A DNA stretch of 64,000 nt from Spongiihabitans sp963422685 (GCA_963422685.1 OY730442.1:1240001-1304000); one strand, 5' to 3'. Shown: positions 18,822 to 27,317, counted from the first letter of the stretch. Translations and numbers: made by a program. The notes: generated by a model not told the origin, from the sequence alone.

Positions 18822-19439
18822 ATGACCTATGAAATGATCACCGCCTTAACCGCATTCGCGTTTGTCGCATCGATTACCCCGGGCCCGAACAATTTGATGT
18901 TGATGGCATCAGGAACGAACTTCGGCTTCAAGTACACTATCCCGCATATGCTTGGCGTGATCATCGGCTTCACGGTGATAGTGGTGCTGGCTGGGGTTGG
19001 TCTGATACAGCTGTTCCACACCTATCCGACCAGTTACTTGACGTTCAAAGTTTTCAGCATCGCGTATCTTTTTTATCTGGCCTGGAAGATTGCCACAGCG
19101 GCGCCATTAGAAAATGATACTGCGACCCTGCGCACAAAGGGTCGGCCCGTTACATTTTTGCAAGCGGCGCTGTTTCAATGGATTAATCCCAAGGCACTGG
19201 CCATGGCATTAACCGCGATAAGCGCCTATACACCACCGCATTATTCGGTTGTGAACGTGATGGTGGTAGCCGTGGTTTTTGGTGCGGCCAACCTGCTGTC
19301 GGTCAGTACGTGGGTGCTGCTGGGTATGCAGATGCGGCGATTTTTAACCGATCCGTTACGGCTGCGCATTTTCAATTTATGCGCCGCGCTGTTATTAATC
19401 GGTTCGCTCTATCCTATACTGTTCAGCCTAAAACCCTGA
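18822..19439 (+). CDS. LysE/RhtB family amino-acid exporter
   Basis: A 205-aa membrane protein of the LysE/RhtB translocator family, with about six hydrophobic segments. The family hallmark SITPGPNNLMLMASG sits at residues 15-29, and FQWINPKALAMALTAISAY marks the middle. These proteins export amino acids or related metabolites using the proton gradient. It follows the D-amino-acid transaminase and may relieve amino-acid excess. Substrate is not predictable. Confidence 0.87.
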   Translation: MTYEMITALTAFAFVASITPGPNNLMLMASGTNFGFKYTIPHMLGVIIGFTVIVVLAGVGLIQLFHTYPTSYLTFKVFSIAYLFYLAWKIATAAPLENDTATLRTKGRPVTFLQAALFQWINPKALAMALTAISAYTPPHYSVVNVMVVAVVFGAANLLSVSTWVLLGMQMRRFLTDPLRLRIFNLCAALLLIGSLYPILFSLKP

Positions 19440-19647
19440 CGCATTCATTGCCGGCAAATCGGGGTTGATCAAAGTGTGAGACGCGGCTATCCTGGTCGCG
19501 AATTGCCACTTGGCTTTTCCCGTGCAGGCGTCAATTTCAAAATTATCTACCAGTTCATATAGCTGTTAATGAGTAGCTATTTAACATCAGTAGTTGTTTA
19601 ATATCTGAATCAATAATTTTACTATTCCAGCGAGGAGAGCGTTCGCC

Positions 19648-20568
19648 ATGCGTCCAGAGTTTTCTTTACGTTGCCGGGTAGAAGGCGGTGGCACACCGGT
19701 GCTATCGCAGTGGGGTGCGGATTGTGAGTATGGTGTGCTTCGGGATGTATTGCTGGGGCCGGCCGATCATTACCGATGGCTGGAAACCAGCTCGGTATCC
19801 AGGAAAAGTATTCGCCGCCATTTGCGATTCGATGGGGCGGTGGCCAGGCAGCAACATGCGGAAATGATTTGTGCATACCAGTCTGCCGGCGTAACCGTAC
19901 ATTTCCATCACCCGGACCCGGCCCTGCCCTATCAGATCTTTGCCAGAGACTCATCGGTGATGACGCCCTATGGCGCGATGATTACCAATATGGCGAACTG
20001 GTGGCGGCGCGGGGAGAATTTTCGTTGTATAGAAACCTACCAGCGTTTGGGCATTCCCATCTATGACTATGTTACCGCCGGAACATTTGAAGGGGGTGAC
20101 TTTAATGTGATTGAGCCGGGCAGCGTGTTGATCGGTTGGGCGGGTGAGGGCGGACGCAGCCAGGAATGCGCCGCCGCGCAGCTTAGAGCCTGGTTGGCCG
20201 CGGAAGGATGGGAGGTGAAGTTGACGGATATTGATCCGTTTTATGTGCATATTGATCTCATGGTGGTCATGCTTGCGCCGAAGCTGGCGGCGGTGTGTCT
20301 GGAATCCACCGACCCGGATGTGGTGGCCTGGCTGCAATCAAAGGCCATCGAAATCATTACGGTGCCTTTTCGGGAGACCCTGGCCCTGGGCTGCAATGTG
20401 GTGGCGTTGGGCCATGACCGCATTTTAATGCCGGAGAGCAGCACAACCCTGAAGGAAAAAGCACGGGCCCATGGGCTGACCGTCTTTGATCCGGATATGT
20501 CGATGATTACACCCGGCGGCGGCGGTGTGCACTGCATGTGTCAGGCATTGAAACGCGACCCCGGATAA
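19648..20568 (+). CDS. Amidinotransferase-fold hydrolase (dimethylarginine dimethylaminohydrolase/arginine deiminase-like)
   Basis: A guanidino-group-modifying enzyme of 306 aa. The motif GTFEGGDFNVI (Glu/Asp substrate binding), HIDLMVVML (catalytic His) and GGGGVHCMCQ near the C-terminus (nucleophile Cys296) together define the superfamily. Length and the C-terminal Cys arrangement suggest a DDAH or arginine deiminase-like hydrolase producing citrulline or similar. True amidinotransferase activity cannot be excluded. The start ATG 19648 has a good upstream GAGGAGA. The preceding 200-bp spacer is AT-rich and probably holds its promoter. Confidence 0.8.
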   Translation: MRPEFSLRCRVEGGGTPVLSQWGADCEYGVLRDVLLGPADHYRWLETSSVSRKSIRRHLRFDGAVARQQHAEMICAYQSAGVTVHFHHPDPALPYQIFARDSSVMTPYGAMITNMANWWRRGENFRCIETYQRLGIPIYDYVTAGTFEGGDFNVIEPGSVLIGWAGEGGRSQECAAAQLRAWLAAEGWEVKLTDIDPFYVHIDLMVVMLAPKLAAVCLESTDPDVVAWLQSKAIEIITVPFRETLALGCNVVALGHDRILMPESSTTLKEKARAHGLTVFDPDMSMITPGGGGVHCMCQALKRDPG

Positions 20569-20686
20569 TCGACATCCAGCCACTCCGGATTAAATGAAAT
20601 GCGCTCATGCTTCGCATTTTTCGCTCCGTCTTTCGTATGCCTCTGGCCTGAAACCATCCGTAGTTTTTTGCCAGTTCAGGCGCCTC

Positions 20687-20716
20687 TTGTTAAAAAACGC
20701 GCGCCTGATGTATAGT
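20687..20716 (+). promoter_or_regulatory. Predicted sigma-70 promoter of the methyltransferase gene
   Basis: TTGTTA (20687-20692) and TATAGT (20711-20716) are spaced by 18 bp. The same pair with the same spacing recurs at 22435-22464 ahead of the truncated second copy. Conservation across the two diverged copies supports a working promoter. A strong GGGAGGGG ribosome site precedes ATG 20746. Confidence 0.55.
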
Positions 20717-20745
20717 AATTTGATTTGCAATTGACGGGAGGGGAA

Positions 20746-21645
20746 ATGGATTACAACGGGGTGACACCAGATTTGGCCGCAACAGCACTTTCGCAACCAA
20801 AAAATCAAAAACCAGACCCGCAACAACCAGCGGACTGCATCATCCAGGGTGATTGCCTTGATGCGAACATTGAACCGGGATCAATTAATTTAATTGTAAC
20901 TTCTCCGCCCTATGCAGACCAAAGGAAGAACAATTATGGGGGGATAAGACCGGATGACTACGTGGACTGGTTTATGCCGAGAGCGAAAGTCCTGAGGGAT
21001 TGTTTGTCCCGGGATGGTTCATTTATTTTAAACATTAAGGAAAAGGCCGTTAACGGGGAGCGACATACATACGTGATTAACCTGATTTTGGCAATGCGGG
21101 AGCAGGGCTGGAGATGGGTTGATGAATACTGCTGGCACAAAAAAAATTGTTATCCGGGTAAATGGCCAAACCGGTTTAGAGATTCCTGGGAAAGACTGCT
21201 GCATTTTACAAAAAGCAAGGGTTTCAAGATGAGACAGGAATCTGTCATGGTTCCGATGGGCCAGTGGAAAAACAGTCGATTAAAAAATCTGTCCAAAGCA
21301 GACAGGATGAGAGATGAATCAAAACACGGGAATGGGTTCGCAAAGCGTGTGGAAGCCTGGGTCGAACGTGACATGGCATACCCGTCCAATGTGTTGTATA
21401 TGGCTACAGAATGTGGCTATAAGGGCCATCCGGCCGCTTTTCCTGAAGCGTTGCCAGACTGGTTTATCCGTTTATTTACCGACCCCGGGGATACCGTTTT
21501 AGATCCGTTTGCAGGGTCCGGTACGACGCTGGTTGCCGCATCAAAACTCGGCAGAAAGGCGCTGGGCATTGAATTAAATAAAGAATACTGTGATTTAATC
21601 AAAGAACGATTATCGTCACAGGGGCAGGCGCGTATTTTCTCATGA
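20746..21645 (+). CDS. Site-specific DNA methyltransferase (N4-cytosine/N6-adenine type)
   Basis: A type II modification methyltransferase of about 299 aa. The catalytic TSPPY motif is at residues 52-56 and the SAM-binding DPFAGSGTTL lies near 254-263. This order (catalytic motif first) is the beta arrangement of N4C/N6A enzymes. ATG 20746 is chosen because it follows GGGAGGGG at the right spacing and is conserved in the second copy at 22494. The stop overlaps the ATG of a PmeII-like endonuclease gene (ATGA), which is broken. So this enzyme now acts without its nuclease and may serve only as an orphan methylase. Target sequence is unknown. Confidence 0.9.
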   Translation: MDYNGVTPDLAATALSQPKNQKPDPQQPADCIIQGDCLDANIEPGSINLIVTSPPYADQRKNNYGGIRPDDYVDWFMPRAKVLRDCLSRDGSFILNIKEKAVNGERHTYVINLILAMREQGWRWVDEYCWHKKNCYPGKWPNRFRDSWERLLHFTKSKGFKMRQESVMVPMGQWKNSRLKNLSKADRMRDESKHGNGFAKRVEAWVERDMAYPSNVLYMATECGYKGHPAAFPEALPDWFIRLFTDPGDTVLDPFAGSGTTLVAASKLGRKALGIELNKEYCDLIKERLSSQGQARIFS

Positions 21646-22371
21646 CCCAACCAAATATGGTGGAGCGATGCTGAAAAGGATGCAAACCAGATAATCGGCC
21701 GGTTCACAGAGCGGTTGTGACAAAAGCTGGATACGCCGCCGGAAAAAATTATCCTGAGAAAGAATCCATTTCTGTTTAGAACCAGAGTTACCGGCAGCGC
21801 AAATGAATTTGCGGAGCTGCTGGTTAATGCGTTTCTTTCTTCAAGCGAAGAAACCATGTTTGGCAACGTTCTTGAAGAAATCGCCATATCTGTTTGCCGC
21901 CGGGCAAGAAAGGGGCGGAAGTCGGGTATAAGCAACATAGATCTGGAATATGAAGTATGGAGACGTTAAAAACTTGGTGTAGATAAAGTCAGGTGAAAAT
22001 TGGGGAAACTCAAGCCAGCACAAGGCTCTTGTTGCATTGTTTCGTTCTGCAACAAAGACACTTCGGCAAGGGTCGTCAATGGAAGTTCGTTGTATTGAAG
22101 GCATTTGCTATGGGAAAGCAGGGTAAAGGACAGGGGGTCGCATATTAGATTGGCAGGAAACTGTTTTTGGAGTGAAATATCAAACTGGAAGGATACTTCC
22201 AAGAGTATCATGGATATATTTGGCAGGCACTCCAGTAACGGGTTGCATGGTTTGCGCGATAAAGCAAAAACCGCGATTATCGAATATCTGCGTAAAGAGA
22301 ACGCGGTGCACAAAGAATTAAATAGCGAAAGACTGGACTGGAACAGACTGTTGGCACTGGTGATGGAGTGA
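21642..22371 (+). pseudogene. Broken PmeII-like type II restriction endonuclease
   Basis: Starting at ATG 21642, overlapping the methyltransferase stop, three frames together spell an endonuclease of the PmeII-like family. The pieces read: DAEKDANQIIGRFTERL; stop; KLDTPPEKIILRKNPFLFRT; LLVNAFLSSSEETMFG; SGISNIDLEYE; then, in another frame, IKSGENWGNSSQHKAL and FRSATKTLRQGSSMEVRCIE; then, in a third, DIFGRHSSNGLHGL and a C-terminal NSERLDWNRLLALV. At least two stops and two frame changes intervene. The D-L-E...I-K-S segment is the probable PD-(D/E)XK core. The cognate methyltransferase next door is intact, so self-restriction is not a risk. Confidence 0.7.
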
Positions 22372-22410
22372 TAGTCCGGCATTGAAAATCAACCCGCACA
22401 GATAACTCCC

Positions 22411-22638
22411 GTTTTTTACCTGTTCAGGCGCCTCTTGTTTAAAAATGTGCGCCTGATATATAGTAATTTGACTTGAAATTGACTGGAGGGGAAATGGATT
22501 ACAATGGAGTGACACCAGAATTGGTCGCAACAGCACCCTTGCAACCAAAAAACCAAAAACCAAACTCTCAACAGGTGGATTGCATTATACAAGGTGATTG
22601 CCTTGATGCGAAGATTGAACCGGGATCAATTAATTTAA
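22411..22638 (+). repeat. Second, truncated copy of the methyltransferase promoter and 5' end
   Basis: This stretch repeats 20663-20896 at clearly less than full identity: the same GTTCAGGCGCCTCTTGTT leader, the same -35/-10 pair, the same ribosome site and an ATG at 22494. The frame gives a ~51-aa product, ending at TGA 22647-22649, that matches the methyltransferase up to EPGSIN. Homology stops exactly before the catalytic TSPPY motif, where transposon-like sequence begins. It is the relic of a second, diverged restriction-modification locus rather than a fresh duplication. Confidence 0.8.
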
Positions 22639-23053
22639 GGAGCCTCTGAAAAGTGTCAAAAACAATTGCTGATTGATTTTTGGAGAGAGTAGCAAAATCT
22701 GTGTAACAGTTTATTATAACCTTGGCTATGGGAGAGGATAGGCACTATGGAAGAAGACAGAACTACAGGCGATTGCCAGGGCAGCCGCGGAAAACATCAA
22801 AACAGAGGATGATCTCAATGAGTTCAGGCAGATACTGACCAGGATTACGGTCGAAACGGCACTGAATGCCGAACTGGACGACCACCTGGGATACTCCAGG
22901 CAGGAGTCATTTGATGCTGGAAATAGCCGCAACGGTTATACCAGCAAGCTGCTGCAAACCGAGGATGGTCAGTTCGAGTTGAACCCCCCGCGCGCCTGGG
23001 CTGGTAGTTTTCAGCCCCAGTTGGTTAAAAAGCATCAGCGGCTCTTTCATTGA
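22638..23053 (+). mobile_element. Insertion-sequence fragment with IS256-family (Mutator) transposase N-terminus
   Basis: Sequence after the truncated methyltransferase begins GGAGCCTCTGAAAAGTG and contains CTGTGTAACAGTTTATT, possible IS ends. From about 22742 a frame without an ATG reads TELQAIARAAAENIKTEDDL, ALNAELDDHLGY, AGNSRNGYTSKLLQTEDGQF and PQLVKKHQRLFH, then stops at 23053. These are hallmarks of the first ~110 residues of IS256-family transposases. The DDE catalytic part and right end are missing. The first ~50 bp may derive from a second IS type. Confidence 0.75.
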
Positions 23054-23096
23054 TACCTCAATACGTATTGAGTAATACCCGATTCCCATGCCCGAT

Positions 23097-23455
23097 TATA
23101 CCCGATAATATTCGCTAGCGAGCAGGATGGTTAATACGCAGTAAGACTGTAGTGATATCATCCGGCGTTTCGCGGCCAAACTCGCAGGACGCATTTGAGT
23201 AGATATCAATCTTCCAAAAGATAGTGTTGCCGTTATACTCAAATGAACCAAAGCCATGCCAATCATACGGGGCGTGCTCTTCAGTAAAATCGGTAAATAT
23301 GGAGACTTTGCCTGCAATTTCTATCTGCTCACCGATAGGCAGTGCGGCTATACTTTGTGTAATGGCACATTGTCGGGAACTGCTTCGCCAAAAGGGTTAG
23401 ATCGAAATAAATGGTTTGGTCGAGTAACTCTGTTTGCTAACCGTATCTCAAATAT
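23097..23455 (-). pseudogene. Decayed DUF3768 family gene
   Basis: On the minus strand the pieces IAALPIGEQIEIAGKVSIF, FTEEHAPYDWHGFGSFEYNG, IFWKIDIY and, after a frame change, VLTILLASEYY match the plan of small DUF3768 proteins (DPYGEHDFGAF, FWKIDYYD, VLTIMLADEY). Upstream parts contain stops. The family is of unknown function. Recognition rests on memory of its consensus. The gene is broken by at least one frameshift. Confidence 0.5.
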
Positions 23456-23476
23456 CTAAAACGTCAGTCATCCTGA

Positions 23477-24400
23477 ATTCCTTTCCTTTTTGACCCAGGT
23501 GACGTCCAGTTTGATAATGCCCTGGTTTCATCGGCGGCGGTCTGGTTCAAGAACGAAAACCCGGGTAAAACTCACAAAGTGAAGTTCACTTATGGCGGAA
23601 CGATTGACAAGCCAGCGCATGAAAAAGGCGTTAGCCTTTCCACACTAGCGACAGAAAAGAAATGGACCCGATTTCTATTGTTTGATGAACGTGAAGCAAA
23701 CAACGCGCCTAAACTGAGTGATTTGTTTGCGGTCAAACGCGGCATTGCAACTGGTGACAATAAATTCTTTGTGCTGGCACGTAAACAGATTGAACACCGT
23801 GGCTTATCACTTGAACGGTTTCGCCCCATTCTGCCAAGTCCGCGCCATCTTGACGTCACTGAAGTGAAAGCCGATAAAAATGGCTTCCCCGAAATTGAAA
23901 ATCAGTTATTCGTTCTGGACTGTAAACTTCCAATTGATGGAGTAAAGCGTGTTCAATCTGAACTTTATGACTATCTTGAAGAAGGTGTTCAATCTGGCGT
24001 ATCTGAAAGGTGTTTGTGCAAAAATCGCAAGGTTTGGTATTCACAAGAAAATCAGCCTGAAAGCCGTTTCTAATGCACATACATCGGACGTTCTGACAAG
24101 GAAGGTAAAAAGCCTTTCCGCTTTGTGTTGAACCGTTCAAAGGTGATTGTTGCCAATTCGTACCTGATACTTTACCCAAAACCCCGCCTGGAAAAAGAAA
24201 TTGAACAAACGCTTGCTTGAAGCATTGATCCAGATCATCGGGAAAGCCATGTTTGATGAAGGTCGCGTATATGGTGGCGGAATGCACAAAATGGAACCTG
24301 AAGAACTGGCAAATGTTCCAGCCGCCGCAATACAGACGTTTAATGGCGGTCTGACCGAATTACAGCGTGAGGAAACAAAATGTACAAAATCAACCGATCA
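23477..24400 (+). pseudogene. C-terminal remnant of an Eco57I-like N6-adenine DNA methylase
   Basis: The fragment reads GDVQFDNALVSSAAVWF, FAVKRGIATGDNKFFVLAR, RFRPILPSPRHL, then after an in-frame TAA (24071-24073) CTYIGRSDKEGKKPFRFVL, NRSKVIVANSYLILYPKP, and after a frameshift near 24200 EALIQIIGKAMFDEGRVYGG with GMHKMEPEELANVPA. This is the typical C-terminal target-recognition part of Eco57I/type IIG or BREX-like methylases. The whole N-terminal methylase core is absent. It has one stop and one frameshift besides the truncation, and it runs into the DUF4268 gene. Confidence 0.65.
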
Positions 24401-25506
24401 TCGAACCGCATTGAACCCCTTGAGGAGAAGTCTTTTTCATCATCAGGGTTCCGTGAGCGGGACCATCTTCAGGAGTGGATAGCCAGGCGCCCAAACGTGC
24501 TGGGTGAGAATTTATTGATCATTCAAAAAGAGTTTTCCGGGTTCGACGATACAAACGAACGCCTTGACCTGTTGGCACTGGATAAACAGGGTGCGCTGGT
24601 AATCATCGAAAACAAACTTGATGATTCAGGGCGTGACGTAACGTGGCAAGCCCTGAAGTACGCTTTATACTGTTCCGGGCTGTTCAAAACCAGGATCACC
24701 GAGATTTTTCAACAATATCTTGATGCGACTGAATCGGGCACCAATGCCAAAGCAGAACAACGCATTTCCGATTTCATGGACGGCCAGGACTTTGAAGAAA
24801 TCGTGTTGAACAAAGGTGTTTCACAACGAATCATCCTGATTGCCGCCAAGTTCAGAAAGGAAGTCACCAGCAACGTACTTTGGTTGATGAATTTCAAGGT
24901 TCGTCTTCAGTGCTTCCGTACAACTCTGTTTGCCATGGGTGAAGAATTGTTCTTGAACGTGGAGCAGATCATTCCTACCCCAGACGCCGAAGACTACATG
25001 ATAGGCATGGCGGAAAAGGCGCAAGACGATATGCAGAGAACGCTGAAGCAGATAAGGCTGGAGGAATTCTGGTCAAAGCTGATTCCAGCAATGAACGCAC
25101 AGAACACCACTTTTGTATCAGGACATAAAGCCGAGCACTACTTATAACAGTACTGTCGATTCTTGCGTCAGAGGAATTAACTTTAATTTCAGTGTGTCCA
25201 GCAAACATTGTCAGATTGCTATACATTGACCGTGGTGAAAAGAGTGAAAATGAATTTGTCTTCGACTGGTTAAGCGAATCGAAAGCTGAAATTGAAGACA
25301 GGTTTGGCGGTCAACTAGAATGGGACCGGGATCCAAAGAAGGTTTGCATCATCAAGACCAGGTCACCGGGAGACGTGTTTGACCGTGACCAGTGGGAAAC
25401 CGTGATTGCCTTCATGACTGACGCCATGTGCCGCCTTGAATCAGCGATAAAAGCACCATTGCGCCAAGTAGGTGAACAGGTCAAGAACCGCGCAACCGTA
25501 GCTTAA
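24380..25506 (+). pseudogene. Frameshifted DUF4268 / NucS-like PD-(D/E)XK protein
   Basis: The first frame (24380-25147, 255 codons) contains RLDLLALDKQGALVIIENKL, a D...ExK nuclease-like core, then FWSKLIPAMNAQNTTFVSG. The protein continues in a second frame (IKPSTTYNSTVDSCVRGINF and SVSSKHCQIAI, about 25125-25220) and a third (YIDRGEKSENEFVFDWL, then FDRDQWETVIAFMTDAM), ending at TAA 25504-25506. The tail is a DUF4268 domain. Two frameshifts near 25124 and 25219 break it. Such proteins occur in defence islands next to Eco57I-like methylases, as here. The N-terminal nuclease-like domain could still be translated. Confidence 0.65.
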
Positions 25507-25752
25507 ATATCGGCACCGTGCCCGCAATCATGGGCGGCGGTGCAAAATCCTTGCCCCAAATAGTTAGGGACGACTGAGCTGCACCTGGAACAGGATTTTC
25601 AATTTCTGCGTGAATAGTTGCGATGGCCATTTCATCACAGCTGGGGCCCATTTCCATTTCAGCAGCAAGCCCAGGCAATCACGGGCGCATCATATCAACC
25701 GGCGCGTGCGTTCAACTTGTAGAATATCATCCCGGACGGTGACGAAAATATC

Positions 25753-25772
25753 AGACACCCGCTCGGGTGTCT
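25753..25772 (-). terminator. Hairpin after the 45-aa frame
   Basis: AGACACCCG and CGGGTGTCT form a near-perfect palindrome with a two-base centre. On the minus strand it is followed by GATATTTTCG, a modest T-rich run. It fits a weak intrinsic terminator for the small minus-strand frame. Confidence 0.4.
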
Positions 25773-25908
25773 ACAGGATTACCACTGTCTCGTGTCCTGT
25801 GCCATTCGCCAGGCGTTTTACTTTTATATCTGAATCGCGCTGCGGGTCATAATAAAGTGCGGTTTCATGCACAATACGCGGGCGGTCATTCAGCGGGTCA
25901 GGACTCAT
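25771..25908 (-). CDS. Possible 45-aa small protein, unknown function
   Basis: ATG 25908 is preceded by AGGAAATCGGTT, a plausible ribosome site, and encodes 45 residues (MSPDPLNDRPRIVHETALYY, then a KVKRLANGTGHETVVIL end). The stop is followed at once by a strong hairpin. The composition is charged and without a membrane segment. I recognise no family. The frame extends further upstream to 26070, but that extension is Arg/Ser/Phe-rich and unlikely to be real. Confidence 0.35.
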   Translation of the reverse strand: MSPDPLNDRPRIVHETALYYDPQRDSDIKVKRLANGTGHETVVIL

Positions 25909-26142
25909 AACCGATTTCCTGCCCCGGAAAAACTGGAGGGATGCGAAAGATGGGGAGGGGAAAAATGCGAAACATCGTGGGCATTTATTGGAGTGATGAA
26001 GGAAAATCAAACTGCGTTTAACTCTGTCAACATGCGGGATTGGGCGGGATCTTTTGCGGATTATCAGCAATGTCTTTTTGACCCGCCTCCGGGTTTTCTT
26101 TCAATGACAAAAAATTATATAACTCATGGATTTTTAATGAAA

Positions 26143-26230
26143 TGGTACCCGGGGCCGGACTTGAACCGGCACGATGCTGCCATCGAGGGATTTTAAGTCC
26201 CTTGCGTCTACCAAATTCCGCCACCCGGGC
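26143..26230 (-). tRNA. tRNA-Leu (UAA)
   Basis: Minus-strand sequence starting GCCCGGGTGGCGGAATTTGG folds as a long-variable-arm tRNA. The anticodon loop is CTTAAAA (anticodon TAA), the T arm is GGTTCAAGTCC, and the end is CCA-encoded. 88 nt. Its 3' end points to the decayed defence island. Confidence 0.95.
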
Positions 26231-26272
26231 AAAAGGCGCCTGTATTGATTATAGGGTATGAAATGGATAAAT

Positions 26273-26346
26273 TGGAGGCTGAGCCCGGAATCGAACCGAG
26301 GTCAACGGCTTTGCAGGCCGCTGCATAACCACTCTGCCACTCAGCC
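26273..26346 (-). tRNA. tRNA-Cys (GCA)
   Basis: Minus-strand GGCTGAGTGGCAGAGTGG start, anticodon loop CTGCAAA (anticodon GCA), T arm GGTTCGATTCC, encoded CCA. 74 nt. Middle gene of the Gly-Cys-Leu cluster. Confidence 0.95.
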
Positions 26347-26530
26347 GCTGTCAGGCAAACGCCAAATATGAAGCAGTTTTATTGACACCCGGGCCGCATA
26401 CTGTCACCTTTAAACCAGACCATGATCAAGCTGGCAATTCAGGTCCATTAATCACAATACCCGAAAATTCAAAAGCCCTGTTGACCACGGTCCTGCGTAT
26501 CTTTACGAATATTATGGGGCCTGAATATCA

Positions 26531-26605
26531 TGGAGCGGGAAACGAGGTTCGAACTCGCGACCCCAACCTTGGCAAGGTTGTGCTCTACCACTGAGCTATT
26601 CCCGC
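26531..26605 (-). tRNA. tRNA-Gly (GCC)
   Basis: Minus-strand GCGGGAATAGCTCAGTGG start, anticodon loop TTGCCAA (anticodon GCC), T arm AGTTCGAACCT, encoded CCA. 75 nt. First gene of the cluster, just downstream of pgsA, as in many gammaproteobacteria. Confidence 0.96.
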
Positions 26606-26693
26606 TTGTCTGATATGCAAATTTTGGAGGGTTGATTCTATGCAAGCCCAGAGGGGTGTCAATAGAAAAGTCATGGAATGTTGGCGAATTGTA

Positions 26694-27317
26694 TTAAATC
26701 TTCGGTTTTTCCAGCAGAAATGGTATCGCGGCCTTTAAATAGGCCCACATCGACCATAAAGTCAGTATGGCCGCAACATAAAAAGCGATTTCACCGATGC
26801 GAAAAATCGGCAGTCCCATGACTGGCTTGGCATACAGCAACAGGCCGATGGATACCATCTGGAATACGGTTTTTACTTTCCCCGGTATGCCAACCGCGAC
26901 CACGCCACGCTCACCCAGTTCGGCCATCCACTCACGCAACGCAGAAATGACTATTTCCCGGCCAATGATGATACATACCGCGATGGCAAATGGCATGGAA
27001 TGATAGACCCGGTTCAGCACGTCCAGATCCGACACCAACAGCACCAATGCGCAGGAAACGATGAGCTTGTCCGCTACCGGGTCAAGAAAAGCGCCCAGTG
27101 CCGAAGTTGCATTCAGTTTTCGCGCCAGAAACCCGTCCAGCCAATCGGTAACGGCCGCCAGCACAAACACACTGGTAATGATTAATTCCCGTTTTCCGGA
27201 CACCAGAAAATAACAAATCACCAAAACCGGGATGAGTGAAATTCTTAATAACGTCAGCAGGTTCGGAATATTCAGCATTATCGTGGCGTCGCGGCGATCA
27301 TAGCGGATGAGTCGCAT
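26694..27317 (-). CDS. pgsA: CDP-diacylglycerol-glycerol-3-phosphate 3-phosphatidyltransferase
   Basis: PgsA makes phosphatidylglycerophosphate from CDP-diacylglycerol and glycerol-3-phosphate, leading to phosphatidylglycerol and cardiolipin. At 207 aa it has the CDP-alcohol phosphotransferase signature as DWLDGFLARKL followed by GAFLDPVADK, and four to five membrane segments. An alternative start (ATG 27278, MLNIPNLLTLLRI) gives the more usual N-terminus. It lies between uvrC and the tRNA cluster, all on the minus strand, the conserved gammaproteobacterial order. Confidence 0.95.
   Translation of the reverse strand: MRLIRYDRRDATIMLNIPNLLTLLRISLIPVLVICYFLVSGKRELIITSVFVLAAVTDWLDGFLARKLNATSALGAFLDPVADKLIVSCALVLLVSDLDVLNRVYHSMPFAIAVCIIIGREIVISALREWMAELGERGVVAVGIPGKVKTVFQMVSIGLLLYAKPVMGLPIFRIGEIAFYVAAILTLWSMWAYLKAAIPFLLEKPKI

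Larger units (their letters stand above)
25507..26142. other. Spacer of 636 bp between the defence island and tRNA-Leu
   Basis: The right edge of the island. It holds one possible small gene on the minus strand (25771-25908) with a hairpin after it, listed separately. Other frames in it lack recognisable motifs. No integrase gene or clear copy of the tRNA-Leu 3' end is seen. Confidence 0.5.
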
